From Balneolia bacterium (GTDB lineage: Bacteria > Bacteroidota > Rhodothermia > Balneolales > Cyclonatronaceae): a DNA stretch of 64,000 bases. The notes under the pieces are model-generated. The model searched no databases. It saw only the letters and a list, made by a program, of their open reading frames with translations, and was not told the DNA's origin. A program made the translations under genes and the position numbers. Every line of letters starts with the position of its first letter. The stretch's first letter is position 1. Below are positions 36,070 to 44,849 of this stretch, piece after piece. Where the stretch lies: NCBI GenBank assembly GCA_022565795.1, contig JAIUMA010000012.1:1-64000 (forward strand), read 5' to 3'.

Positions 36070-36105
36070 GAAAGCCCGTGATACTTACACCACGGGCTTT
36101 TTTTA
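36070..36105 (+). terminator. Intrinsic terminator between the exported protein gene and ppk1
   Basis: AAAGCCCGTG (36071-36080) pairs with CACGGGCTTT (36091-36100), followed by T residues. It could also act weakly on the convergent ppk1 transcript. Confidence 0.88.
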
Positions 36106-36132
36106 TTTCTCAGTTTCCTGCTTTACGGCTGA

Positions 36133-38283
36133 TTACTTCTTTCCGATTGTGTGCATCATAAGCTCGTGGTGTGATGCCACTTTGCTATTTTCATCGGGGG
36201 CAGGTTCTGCCCGGCTATAGGTTCCGTCTGAAGCCAGTAGCCAGCGCTGAGAATTATCTTTCAGATAGATTGAAAAGAGATAGCCCAGGTAGGATTTGAG
36301 CGAGTTGTTTTCTACAGGCGTGATGGCCTCAACCCGTGAGTCCAGATTGCGGTGCATAACGTCTGCAGATCCGATATAGTAAAGATCGGTGCCCGAGTGG
36401 TTGAAATAGAATATGCGCGAGTGTTCAAGAAAACGACCTATCACGGAATGAATGCGTATTCGCTCGCTAAGAGATTTAATTCCGGGCTTAAGCCGGCATA
36501 CGCCTCGCACGATGATGTCGATTTCTACGCCCTGTGAAGAAGCATAGTAAAGCCTTTGAATCAGCAGAGGATCTTCAAGACTGTTCATCTTCATTATGAT
36601 GCGGGCTTTCGCACCTTCGCGGGCTTGTTTAACCTCGTAGTCAATTAGCTTCGCAAGCTCAGAACGAAGGAAATGAGGGGCTACAAGCAGCTTTCTGTAC
36701 GTTTGATTAGGTGCATATCCGGTAAGGAAGTTAAACAAATCCGAAACGTCCGCCGCAAGTTCAGGATCACACGTAAAAAGCCCCAAATCCTCATACAGAT
36801 TAGCAGTGCCGGGGTGATAGTTTCCGGTGCCTATGTGGGCATAGCGGTTGATGTTTCCACCCTCATCACGTACAACTACGGTAATCTTGGAGTGGATTTT
36901 AAGTCCCGGCAATCCATAGGATACATGAATCCCCGCTTTTTCCAGCTTGACGGCCCACTCGATATTGCGCTGCTCGTCAAAACGAGCTTTGAGTTCGATG
37001 AGCACCGCAACCTGCTTGCCGCTTTCCGCCGCTTTGATAAGGGCATGCATCACCGGCGAGTCTTCGGATGTGCGGTAAAGGGTTTGCTTGATTGCCAGCA
37101 CTGACGGGTCTGCCGCAGCTTCACGAATAAACCTTTCTACAGATCCCGTAAAGCTGTGGTAAGGATGATGAACCATAACATCGGAGCTTCGAATCACGCT
37201 GAAGAGATCAACGGCCGGCTCGTCTCCCATGCTTTTGAATGCCGGATGCGTAACCGGACTCCAGCGGTTGTACCGGATATGCCTGAAACCGGAAAGTTTG
37301 TCGAGCTGAAGACAGTCGGCAAGCCCGATGAGGCCCTCCATTTCAAAGATGTCGCTGGGTGATATTTTCAGGTTTTTGATGAGAAGCTCCCTGATGTGCT
37401 CAGGCATCTGAGCGTCCAGCTCTATGCGAACGACTTCGGCAAACCGGCGCTCCCGAAGCTCTTCTTCAATAAGTTCGAGCAGGTCATCGGCTTCTTCTTC
37501 CTGCCGCTTTATATCCGCATTCCGGGTTACCCGGAAGATATGTGCCGATTTTACAACGCCGCCGGGAAAGAGTTCGCCAATATGTTCTTTAATGATGTCA
37601 TCGATGTTGATTAGCACCGCTTTGTCGGCTTTTGTACTGTTGAGCTGAAGCCATCGGGGGCGGTTTTCCGGCACCTTGATTCGCGCAAAAATCGTTTCAC
37701 CAGATCCTGGATCCAGTATTTCAACAGCAAAAGAGCGGCTCTTGTTGGAAATAAAAGGAAATGGATGGCCCTGATCTACAATTAACGGCGTGAGCAGAGG
37801 ATAAAGCTGAGTTTTGAAGTATTCATCGGCTTTGGCTTTCTCTTTTTTCCGGAGAGACGAATATTCCCGAAATGCAATGCCCTCGGACTCCAGCTTTGGC
37901 ACAATCTCATCAAAGAATGTGCCTCTGTAGTCGGTAATCATCTGCTTCACTTTTTTGCGGATAAGGGTGAGCTGTTGGGCAGGTGTCAGTCCGTCTACTG
38001 AAAGTGAATCCATACCTGCCTCAAGTTGCCGCTTTAAACCGCCAACGCGTTTCTGGAAAAATTCATCCAGGTTACTGCACACTATGCCTATGAATTTTGC
38101 CTGCTCAAGAGGCGGGTTTGCCGGATTTCTGGCCTCATCTAAAACCCTGAAGTTAAAGTCCAGCCAGCTTAGCTCATAGTTGAAGAAATAGTCAGCACCG
38201 TGGATAATCAGCTCGTCTGAATGCAAAGCTTCAAAGTTTTTCTCTTCCAGTTCTTGCACATTCGGTGGTGTGGGCATAGTCAT
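36133..38283 (-). CDS. ppk1: Polyphosphate kinase 1
   Basis: Makes long-chain polyphosphate from ATP at the membrane. I chose ATG 38283 (MTMPTPPNV, 716 residues); 38277 is equally possible, and the frame to 38346 adds a non-homologous stretch. The N-terminal domain shows NYELSWLDFNFRVLDEA and SNLDEFFQKRVGGL. Catalytic His motifs are GLKIHSKITVV (phosphohistidine) and DVMHRNLDSRVEAI; the ATP site includes RYAHIGTGNYHPGTANLYED. It is divergent from a Na/Pi cotransporter gene, linking phosphate uptake with storage. Confidence 0.96.
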   Translation of the reverse strand: MTMPTPPNVQELEEKNFEALHSDELIIHGADYFFNYELSWLDFNFRVLDEARNPANPPLEQAKFIGIVCSNLDEFFQKRVGGLKRQLEAGMDSLSVDGLTPAQQLTLIRKKVKQMITDYRGTFFDEIVPKLESEGIAFREYSSLRKKEKAKADEYFKTQLYPLLTPLIVDQGHPFPFISNKSRSFAVEILDPGSGETIFARIKVPENRPRWLQLNSTKADKAVLINIDDIIKEHIGELFPGGVVKSAHIFRVTRNADIKRQEEEADDLLELIEEELRERRFAEVVRIELDAQMPEHIRELLIKNLKISPSDIFEMEGLIGLADCLQLDKLSGFRHIRYNRWSPVTHPAFKSMGDEPAVDLFSVIRSSDVMVHHPYHSFTGSVERFIREAAADPSVLAIKQTLYRTSEDSPVMHALIKAAESGKQVAVLIELKARFDEQRNIEWAVKLEKAGIHVSYGLPGLKIHSKITVVVRDEGGNINRYAHIGTGNYHPGTANLYEDLGLFTCDPELAADVSDLFNFLTGYAPNQTYRKLLVAPHFLRSELAKLIDYEVKQAREGAKARIIMKMNSLEDPLLIQRLYYASSQGVEIDIIVRGVCRLKPGIKSLSERIRIHSVIGRFLEHSRIFYFNHSGTDLYYIGSADVMHRNLDSRVEAITPVENNSLKSYLGYLFSIYLKDNSQRWLLASDGTYSRAEPAPDENSKVASHHELMMHTIGKK

Positions 38284-38640
38284 AATGCTAAGGGCAGTGT
38301 TGCGGTAAGGGTTATGTGACGAGGGATGATTTAAGCTTTTTAGCATAGCATTGGCAGACTAACGTGATTGGTGCTGATAGCTGATAAAGCTATTCGAATT
38401 CCCGAATAATAAGCCTTAATGCACCTTAAAGTACGCTGCTAATCTACGACAAAGATTCGTAAAACCTCAAAAACCGTCTGAAGAACAACTTGGTAATATA
38501 TTCCCCGGAATTGGTATAATTATTAACGGAGTGTTATTATTTGAAGACCAGGCATAATGCTCTCTGTCGCTGTCTGGAGGTTTTGAAAAACGGTTCTGCA
38601 AAGCCTTCTATTCATACGTTTAAATAGCCGGTATAATTCA
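38284..38640. other. Divergent intergenic region between ppk1 and the Na/Pi cotransporter gene
   Basis: 357 bp that should carry both promoters. I saw only a weak inverted repeat, ATTCG-N6-CGAAT (38392-38407), no clear Pho-box-like direct repeat and no RNA structure. A minus-strand frame 38523-38873 overlaps the next gene and is rejected. Confidence 0.45.
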
Positions 38641-40308
38641 ATGGCAATGTTTTTCTCTTTTGCGGGTGGTGTGGCTCTGTTCCTCCTCGGAATGAAGCTG
38701 CTGACAGACGGCTTGAAGCTTGCCGCGGGTGAAACGCTGCGCGTATTGCTCGCCAAATATACCTCCACCCCTTTTAAAGGAGTATTGAGCGGCATCCTAA
38801 TTACGGCCATGGTGCAGTCTTCGAGCGCGGTTATTTTTGCTACTATTGGATTTGTGAATGCCGGAATGCTCACGCTGCTTCAGGCCGCTTACGTCATTTT
38901 CGGGAGTAATGTTGGCACTACGCTCACTGGCTGGATTATTGCCACCGTAGGTTTTCAGGTTGATCTCCAACTTTTGTCGATGCCGCTTTTAGCAGTGGGT
39001 ATGGGGCTTTGGCTTGGTAAAGGAAACAGCAGACTCGGGGCAATCGGCCACGCTCTGGTTGGATTTAGCATCTTTTTTCTCGGTATTGATATCCTCAAGT
39101 CAACCTTTGAAAATCTTGGTGAGCAGGTTCCTCTGGATGATATCGGCACCGGTTTTTCTGGTATGATGATTATGTTTTTTCTCGGTATCCTGCTCACTAC
39201 GGTCATGCAGTCTTCTTCTGCTGCAATTGCCGTTGTAATTACGGCGGCGGCCGGTGGCGTGATACCGGTATCTGCAGCGGCTGTATTGGTTGTCGGGGCC
39301 GATATTGGCACAACCTCCACGGCGCTGCTGGCCGTTATCGGAGCTACACCAAATGCCAAACGTGCGGCTATGGTTCATGTGCTTTTTAACGTACTAAAAG
39401 GACCGCTGGCGCTGCCGTTCATCGGGTTTTATCTCAGCCTGATTTACATGGTATTCGGAAGTGACCTCTCAGTTGCCATTACCGTTGCATTGTTTCACAC
39501 GTTTATTAAAGTGCTGGGCCTTTTGGTTTTGCTTCCGTTCACAAACATGCTCGTAACTTTTCTTCAAAGTCGCTTTACTGCAAATGAGCAGCAGCCACAA
39601 AAAGCACGCTTCCTTGATGACAACCTGCTCTTTACGCCATCAATGGCGGTTAGTGCGCTTATCTTTGAGCTGAAAAGGGTCGGGCGAAAATCCAGAACAC
39701 TCTCGTTAGAGTCGCTTGATGAAGAAAAAAAACTAGCTGAGTTAGAAGTGGGCCTGCAAACAGTTTTTTCTCTAAATGAAACAGTGGTGGAGTACATTGG
39801 AAAGATGCACCGTACAGATTTCCCGCCTGATTTAGAGTATGTGCTGCCACAGGCGCTTCGCATCACGCAGTATTTCTCCGAAGCACGTCAGCACTCTATA
39901 GATGCTTTTACGATTGAACATTCCGGCGTAAAGCTTCCGAAAGATGTTAAAGAGACCCTCCGGATTTTGAAAGAATTGATGCGCTCTTTTATGACTCTGG
40001 CTGACTCTGAGCGGGAAGACTTTTCTGTACTGGAACTAAACAGGCTGGTAGTTCAGCTTGAAAGCAGCTACGAAACGGCCAAAATGACCATATTGAAATC
40101 AGGCAGCTCCGGCGTCATACCGGTAAAAGAAATGATGAACCTTCACGATATCATCAGGAATTACCGAAGGGTGTGGGATCAGTATATGAAGGCAGCAGTC
40201 TATATGGATGACTTCAACAAGCTTATTGAACGCCAGCCCGGCACCGGGGCTGAGCTGGAAGATCCGGTACTTGTAGAAGAAACTGATGTGCTGACTCCCG
40301 CAGATTAA
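38641..40308 (+). CDS. Na+/phosphate cotransporter (NptA family) with PhoU-like tail
   Basis: 555 residues. Two inverted repeats carry the QSSSA signatures (MVQSSSAVIF; VMQSSSAAIAV) and GSNVGTTLTG / GADIGTTSTA, with about nine membrane segments to residue 310. The C-terminal 240 residues are helical and PhoU-like (LFTPSMAVSALIFELKRVGR). It imports inorganic phosphate with Na+. Its stop codon directly abuts the stop of the convergent MgtE gene. Its position opposite ppk1 suggests joint phosphate physiology. Confidence 0.93.
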   Translation: MAMFFSFAGGVALFLLGMKLLTDGLKLAAGETLRVLLAKYTSTPFKGVLSGILITAMVQSSSAVIFATIGFVNAGMLTLLQAAYVIFGSNVGTTLTGWIIATVGFQVDLQLLSMPLLAVGMGLWLGKGNSRLGAIGHALVGFSIFFLGIDILKSTFENLGEQVPLDDIGTGFSGMMIMFFLGILLTTVMQSSSAAIAVVITAAAGGVIPVSAAAVLVVGADIGTTSTALLAVIGATPNAKRAAMVHVLFNVLKGPLALPFIGFYLSLIYMVFGSDLSVAITVALFHTFIKVLGLLVLLPFTNMLVTFLQSRFTANEQQPQKARFLDDNLLFTPSMAVSALIFELKRVGRKSRTLSLESLDEEKKLAELEVGLQTVFSLNETVVEYIGKMHRTDFPPDLEYVLPQALRITQYFSEARQHSIDAFTIEHSGVKLPKDVKETLRILKELMRSFMTLADSEREDFSVLELNRLVVQLESSYETAKMTILKSGSSGVIPVKEMMNLHDIIRNYRRVWDQYMKAAVYMDDFNKLIERQPGTGAELEDPVLVEETDVLTPAD

Positions 40309-41658
40309 TTACGCTATACTCCCAAGAACGGCGGTCGCAATCGCGAAGTAGATAAGCAGGCCGGAGGCGTCCATAATGGTCGCAATAAGCGGGCTGCTTG
40401 CTATGGCAGGGTCCATATTCATCCAGGTAAGCAAAAACGGCAGTAGCGTGCCAATGATGTTGGCCACAAGTATAATCGCAACCATGGTTAGGCCTACAAT
40501 AATACCGATATGCGTGCCACCGATAAAATAACCGAGAACCCAGCATGCAAGTCCCATTATGATTCCAAGCAAGATGCCTACAGAAATTTCTTTCCAGATT
40601 GTCTGAAGCCACTGATTTAGCTTCAGATCGTCGGTTGCCAGCGCGCGAACCATAAGCGTTGCGGCCTGTGCGCCTGCGTTTCCGGCGCTTCCTATTAGCA
40701 GTGGTATGAAAAAGGCAAGGGCAATTGCGGACTCCAGGATTTCTTCGAACGCAGCAATCACCCCCGAAGACATCAGGCTGACAAAAACCAGAATCATCAG
40801 CCATCCGATGCGGGCCTGAAAAAGGGTACGTATTTTGGTCTCCCTGTAGGTGCGCTGAAGCGGATTAACAGCCGCCGTTTTATGGAAATCCTCGGTTGCC
40901 TCTTCTTCAGCAACGTCGAGCACGTCATCGACTGTTACAATACCCAGCAGCACACCGTCTGAGTCGATGACCGGAAGCACGGTTTTATCATACTTCTGCA
41001 TGAGTGCTACCGCTTCCTCACGATCCTCAGTAGCCGAAATACTGAGGAAGGATTCGTCCATCAAATCGCTTACCGTTGCTTCCGGATCGGCAAGAATAAA
41101 CTCCTGCAGCTGAAGAGCATCCAGAAGCTTCCATGAGGTGTCGGTAACGTAAATCATGCCCAGGGTTTCACTTCTGCTGCCCATGGCGCGCATGTGGTCT
41201 ATACACTGCGAAATCGTCCAGCCAGGGCGAACCGCCACGTAATCGGGCGTCATAAGTCGGCCCACGCTCTCCTCAGGATAGCCAAGCAGCTTACGGGCTT
41301 CACGAAGATCCTGCGGATTAAGCAGATTCAGAAACTTCTGGGTAATCTGGCCAGGCATCTCGCCAAGAAGCAGGGTACGGTCATCGGGCGCCATATTCGA
41401 AAGGAGATGGCGGTTTTCCTCATCCGTGAGGTTCATCAGGAGAGAATTCTGGGAATCCGGCTCCATATACGAAAACACTTCCGCCATCTGATGCTTTGGC
41501 AGGAGTCTGAAGAAGACAATTCGTTTATCGGTTTCCAGCTCGGTTAGCAGCTCGGCTATTTCGGGAACGGGCCATTCTTCAATCAGCTCTTTCAGAGCAG
41601 CCCAGTTTTCGTTTTCAATCAGTTCTGTAATTTCTGGTTTGATTAGATCAGTAATCAT
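40309..41658 (-). CDS. mgtE: Magnesium transporter MgtE
   Basis: 449 residues from ATG 41658 (MITDLIKPEITELIENENW); the frame to 41757 runs into a terminator and is not native. Order: MgtE N-domain (about 10-125; superhelical), two CBS domains (about 130-255; PVIDSDGVLLGIVTVDDVLD), a plug helix, then five membrane helices with the family motif PLLIGSAGNAGAQAATLMVRALA. It is a Mg2+-gated channel. Without a Mg riboswitch in its leader, control is probably by the protein's own Mg2+ sensing. ATP/polyphosphate-related demand for Mg2+ fits the neighbouring ppk1. Confidence 0.95.
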   Translation of the reverse strand: MITDLIKPEITELIENENWAALKELIEEWPVPEIAELLTELETDKRIVFFRLLPKHQMAEVFSYMEPDSQNSLLMNLTDEENRHLLSNMAPDDRTLLLGEMPGQITQKFLNLLNPQDLREARKLLGYPEESVGRLMTPDYVAVRPGWTISQCIDHMRAMGSRSETLGMIYVTDTSWKLLDALQLQEFILADPEATVSDLMDESFLSISATEDREEAVALMQKYDKTVLPVIDSDGVLLGIVTVDDVLDVAEEEATEDFHKTAAVNPLQRTYRETKIRTLFQARIGWLMILVFVSLMSSGVIAAFEEILESAIALAFFIPLLIGSAGNAGAQAATLMVRALATDDLKLNQWLQTIWKEISVGILLGIIMGLACWVLGYFIGGTHIGIIVGLTMVAIILVANIIGTLLPFLLTWMNMDPAIASSPLIATIMDASGLLIYFAIATAVLGSIA

Positions 41659-41744
41659 TATTAAGACCTGCCGGTAAGGAATCAGTTGAAAATGAGCCTT
41701 GCTCACGGGAGAAAGGCTGAACGATAAACAGTAAATGTTAAGGC

Positions 41745-41782
41745 AAAAAAAAGCCACACCGTTTGCCGGTGTGGCTTTTTTA
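41745..41782 (-). terminator. Intrinsic terminator of the DUF6580-like gene
   Basis: AAGCCACACCG (41751-41761) pairs with CGGTGTGGCTT (41767-41777) around TTTGC. Long A and T tracts flank both sides. It separates this gene from mgtE. Confidence 0.92.
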
Positions 41783-41796
41783 TCTGAAATCGAGAC

Positions 41797-42309
41797 TTAT
41801 GCAGTCTGAAGTGAAGGAACCATTCTGCGTGCAAGCTCAAATGAACCGAATATTACGGTGGTGTAGAGCAGGTCACCAATTAAGGTGTAGTGGAAAAATG
41901 GAATGGCCATGGTATAGCTGGCCAACAGCCCTTCGAGCGTGAAGGGATAATACGGGCTGACCAGCCAGACGCCAAAATTGGTGAGCAGGTAAAAAATGAC
42001 CGAACCGGCAACAGATGCACCTGCGATTCTTAATGGACTGATATTTTTACCGAGCATGTAGCCAATCCCAACGATTAAAGCGAATGCCGCATAAACAAAC
42101 AGGAGGGTGCTGTGAAGACCAATAAGCAGGTCACTGAGCAGCATTACGCCAAGCGGCAGCAGCAGGGCAACGCGCTTGTCTGAAAAATAAGCTCCGCCGA
42201 AAAGCGCGATTGCGGCAACGGGAGCCACGTTAGGAGGAAACGGCAAAAAACGTGATAAAACAGCCAGAACAATAATTAAGCTGAGCGTAAAAAACTTGGT
42301 GTTGAACAT
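41797..42309 (-). CDS. DUF6580-like integral membrane protein
   Basis: 170 residues with five to six membrane segments. The N-terminus (LSRFLPFPPNVAPVAAIALFGGAYF), then PLGVMLLSDLLIGLHSTLLFVY, match my memory of the DUF6580 putative transporter family, which resembles ECF S components. No ECF ATPase or T component is nearby. The substrate is unknown. It is monocistronic, with its own terminator. Confidence 0.75.
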   Translation of the reverse strand: MFNTKFFTLSLIIVLAVLSRFLPFPPNVAPVAAIALFGGAYFSDKRVALLLPLGVMLLSDLLIGLHSTLLFVYAAFALIVGIGYMLGKNISPLRIAGASVAGSVIFYLLTNFGVWLVSPYYPFTLEGLLASYTMAIPFFHYTLIGDLLYTTVIFGSFELARRMVPSLQTA

Positions 42310-42422
42310 AAAAAGTAAGCCTGAGAAAAGGTTTGTGGTCCTGCTCTAAAGTGAGCCCAAATATAAAGCTTTAGATTGATTGTATAAAATGCTAAGGAAG
42401 AAAGCTGACTGGTTTTATAGAT

Positions 42423-43133
42423 CTAAAACGAGCCCGGCTGACCAAATGCATTGGTTGCCGCATATCGGTTTTCAGACGGCATCCAGTAGATTACCAAATC
42501 GTCGCTTGCCGGCTGGAAATTTTCGTCCAGAATAGCGAGCTCGAACAGGCGAACCGGGGCATTATATTCTTCTCCCTCATATAGTACTGTTCTGAAAGCA
42601 TAACCATAACGTGCAGGCTCCTGGGCAATTAACACCTCCCCTTCGTGATCCGTCATTTTATCTTGTGTGATGCGCAAAAGCAGGTGTAGCCGGCCCTCTT
42701 CGTCTTCAGTAAGTACTTCGGCACGGCTGATAATGCGTTCGTATCCCGTATCGGTGAAGCTCAGCGACCGCTCGGCATCGGCAGGGTGATATTCGATAAG
42801 CACGATCTCGTTGTTTCCGTTTGCGTTGATATCCATTCGATTAACCAATACCCTGAAGCTGGCGGGAAACAGGTCATTCAGCTTATCTTCGTTCAGGCTG
42901 GTATTGATTTCCGGAATCATTTCCTGAAGCTGCTCCACGCTGCCAGCCATCATTGGTGGTGTCCCTGAGGGTACTTCACTGTCTGGGCGATCGGTAAGCT
43001 GATCGTCATTGTCCAGATTTTGAATGAAAACCCATGAAATACCAAGCAGGACAAGTACCATAAAAAAAACAAAAATGGTGACGAACGAGCCCCGCTGATT
43101 ATCTTTTCTTCTTTTCTTTTTGGTCGATAACAT
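42423..43133 (-). CDS. Membrane-anchored protein of unknown function
   Basis: 236 residues: a very basic N-terminus (MLSTKKKRRKDNQRG), one membrane helix (about 17-39; FVTIFVFFMVLVLLGISWVF), an acidic linker, and a beta-rich outer domain of about 170 residues. The segment INANGNNEIVLIEY resembles FG-GAP/VCBS-like 'D-N-GxxEI-L' repeats, but only one copy is visible. No enzyme motif was seen. It is a single-pass protein with its domain outside the cytoplasm, and no operon partner is evident. Confidence 0.6.
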   Translation of the reverse strand: MLSTKKKRRKDNQRGSFVTIFVFFMVLVLLGISWVFIQNLDNDDQLTDRPDSEVPSGTPPMMAGSVEQLQEMIPEINTSLNEDKLNDLFPASFRVLVNRMDINANGNNEIVLIEYHPADAERSLSFTDTGYERIISRAEVLTEDEEGRLHLLLRITQDKMTDHEGEVLIAQEPARYGYAFRTVLYEGEEYNAPVRLFELAILDENFQPASDDLVIYWMPSENRYAATNAFGQPGSF

Positions 43134-43308
43134 CTTCAGCCGGTTAGATTTAGAATGATATTAGCTTACACAATCGAACGATTTACTGCGAATCATGCGG
43201 TTAGACATCGCAATTACACCATTTAAAATACGAATAATCAATTCATCGGTTTTACAGAGATTGCGGGAAAAAAGAGGGAAGACTTGTTCGTGCTAATTTC
43301 TGAAAAAG

Positions 43309-43344
43309 AAAAAGCCGGCTTCCTGTCAGGAGGCCGGCTTTTTG
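43309..43344 (-). terminator. Intrinsic terminator of the YceI gene
   Basis: AAAGCCGGC...TCCTG (from 43311) pairs with CAGGA...GCCGGCTTT (to 43342), with T or A tracts on both sides. Confidence 0.88.
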
Positions 43345-43408
43345 GAGAAATACAGAATAAACGGATCTGAAATCAGATAACCCGTATTATTCATGTAACA
43401 GAGTATGG

Positions 43409-44020
43409 TTACTCAGGCTTGGTAACCTGTAGTGAAATCTGGATGCGTACTTCATCGCCGATTACGGCAGTAGAGGCCCAGTCGCCCACGCCTACGCCGA
43501 AGTCGTTACGAAGAAGTGAAATTTCGCCGTGCAGACCAGCTACAAGCGTATTTTCCTGCATTACATGGTTGGTTACGCCCAGGAACTCAAACGGGAGCTC
43601 AACTTCGCGGGTAACGTCTTTGATGGTAAGCTGGCCAAGTGCAAGGTAGCTTGAACCTTCAACGTGACGAATTTCTGAAGTGCGGAAGTGCATTTCAGGG
43701 TAGGTTTCTGCATCGAAGAAATCTGCGGTGCGAAGATGGCCGTCACGACGCTCAACATCCGTATCTACGCTGGCAACCTGGATGGTTACATCAAACTCAG
43801 AGTCTTCAGGGCTGTCCGGATTGAAAACAATTCTTCCGTCGAATTCATTAAATGTACCCGGAATTGCGTTGAAGAAGTGGTTGATTTGAAAAAGGATATT
43901 GCTGTGCGAATTGTCGATTGTCCATTCCATCGGAGAATGATGGTCGGTAGTTTCGTTGCTTTCTGCTACGGCAACGCTTGCAAACGCGAGAAGGATGGTA
44001 GTGATTAATAGGTTTTTCAT
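43409..44020 (-). CDS. YceI-family periplasmic protein
   Basis: 203 residues with a signal peptide (MKNLLITTILLAFASVAVA). The lipocalin-like YceI fold is shown by WTIDNSHSNILFQINHF, FDGRIVFNPDSPEDSEFDVTI, FRTSEI, GQLTIKDVTREVELPFEF and a C-terminal GDEVRIQISLQ. The family binds isoprenoid chains such as polyprenyl quinone or alkyl lipids. The terminator lies about 65 bp downstream. No partner gene is adjacent. Confidence 0.93.
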   Translation of the reverse strand: MKNLLITTILLAFASVAVAESNETTDHHSPMEWTIDNSHSNILFQINHFFNAIPGTFNEFDGRIVFNPDSPEDSEFDVTIQVASVDTDVERRDGHLRTADFFDAETYPEMHFRTSEIRHVEGSSYLALGQLTIKDVTREVELPFEFLGVTNHVMQENTLVAGLHGEISLLRNDFGVGVGDWASTAVIGDEVRIQISLQVTKPE

Positions 44021-44251
44021 GGTCTTTTTATTGATTTTATTCGGTGAAAATTTATTTGTTCAAACAACAAACCACTAAAATCCTCAAAAAGTTCCTGATA
44101 GAATTGGCCCAAAATAAAAAAACAGCCCTTGTTTTTACTTTTTTTAGCCTTAGCGGGGGGATTTTATTTTTTTTTGCGATGGCATATAATTATTCTGCTG
44201 GCAATTAGTTAACAGTACACACTAAGAAATAAAGAAATCAAATATATTATT

Positions 44252-44761
44252 ATGACTCGTATTATCGCAGCAGCAACAATGCTAATCTTTCTCATGTTTG
44301 GAATGACCATCCAGGCTTCGGCTCAGGGCATGCCACCTGCAATGCAGCAGGAAATGCCGGACATCGAAGTTTCTGATGATGAGCTGAACACCTTCGTAGA
44401 GATCAGCATTGAGGCTCAGGAAGTAAACATGGAAGCTCAGGAAGATATGATTGAGCTGGTTGAGGGAGCTGGTTTGAGTGTGGAGCGTTTCAATGAAATT
44501 CTTACCGGTATGCAGCAAGGGCAATCCCAGGCTGACATGGGGATGGAAGACGCTGAGATGGAGCGTTTTGATGAACTCATGAATGATCTTGAAGTAATTC
44601 AGGAAGGAATCGACGAAAAAGTTGAAGAAATTGTAGAATCCAAAGGAATGGATATGGATCGTGTACAGGAAATTCAAATGGCCGTACAGATGAATCCTGA
44701 ACTTCAGCAAAAATTCCAGGAAATTGTTCAGGAAAAAATGGGCGAGCAGCCTGGCATGTAA
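44252..44761 (+). CDS. Exported DUF4168-like, Met/Gln/Glu-rich helical protein
   Basis: 169 residues with a signal peptide (MTRIIAAATMLIFLMFGM...ASAQ). The mature part is helical and acidic and very rich in Met and Gln (GMPPAMQQEMPDIEVSDDEL; QADMGMEDAEMERF). The layout 'vsDeeL..Fv.i...' and a final 'NPELQQKFQEIV' fit DUF4168, whose function is unknown. The Met-rich content is unusual; it might protect against oxidation or bind copper, but this is speculation. It is monocistronic, ending before a palindrome and a terminator. Confidence 0.7.
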   Translation: MTRIIAAATMLIFLMFGMTIQASAQGMPPAMQQEMPDIEVSDDELNTFVEISIEAQEVNMEAQEDMIELVEGAGLSVERFNEILTGMQQGQSQADMGMEDAEMERFDELMNDLEVIQEGIDEKVEEIVESKGMDMDRVQEIQMAVQMNPELQQKFQEIVQEKMGEQPGM

Positions 44762-44781
44762 CAGCCTCCTGAACACTGTTC

Positions 44782-44803
44782 GAATTACCATTTCCGGTAA
44801 TTC
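44782..44803. repeat. Perfect 8-bp inverted repeat between DUF4168 gene and terminator
   Basis: GAATTACC (44782-44789) and GGTAATTC (44796-44803) surround ATTTCC. No T-tract follows, so it is probably an extra mRNA 3'-end hairpin or a protein site rather than a terminator. Confidence 0.5.
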
Positions 44804-44811
44804 AGGATAAT

Positions 44812-44849
44812 GAAAAGCCCGGTTAGATTTTTATTTAGCCGGGCTTTTC
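44812..44849. terminator. Terminator shared by convergent DUF4168 and glycosylase genes
   Basis: GAAAAGCCCGG (44812-44822) pairs with CCGGGCTTTTC (44839-44849). The right arm lies inside the last codons of the glycosylase gene, whose stop is at 44831-44833. Confidence 0.8.

Noticed and set aside
41659-41750. Mg2+ riboswitch before mgtE
   Set aside because: The leader is only about 90 bp, bounded by a terminator, and shows no matching structure.
44282-44791. 169-codon minus-strand frame antisense to the DUF4168 gene
   Set aside because: The Phe/Leu/His-rich product is what the complement of a Glu/Gln/Met-rich gene would give.
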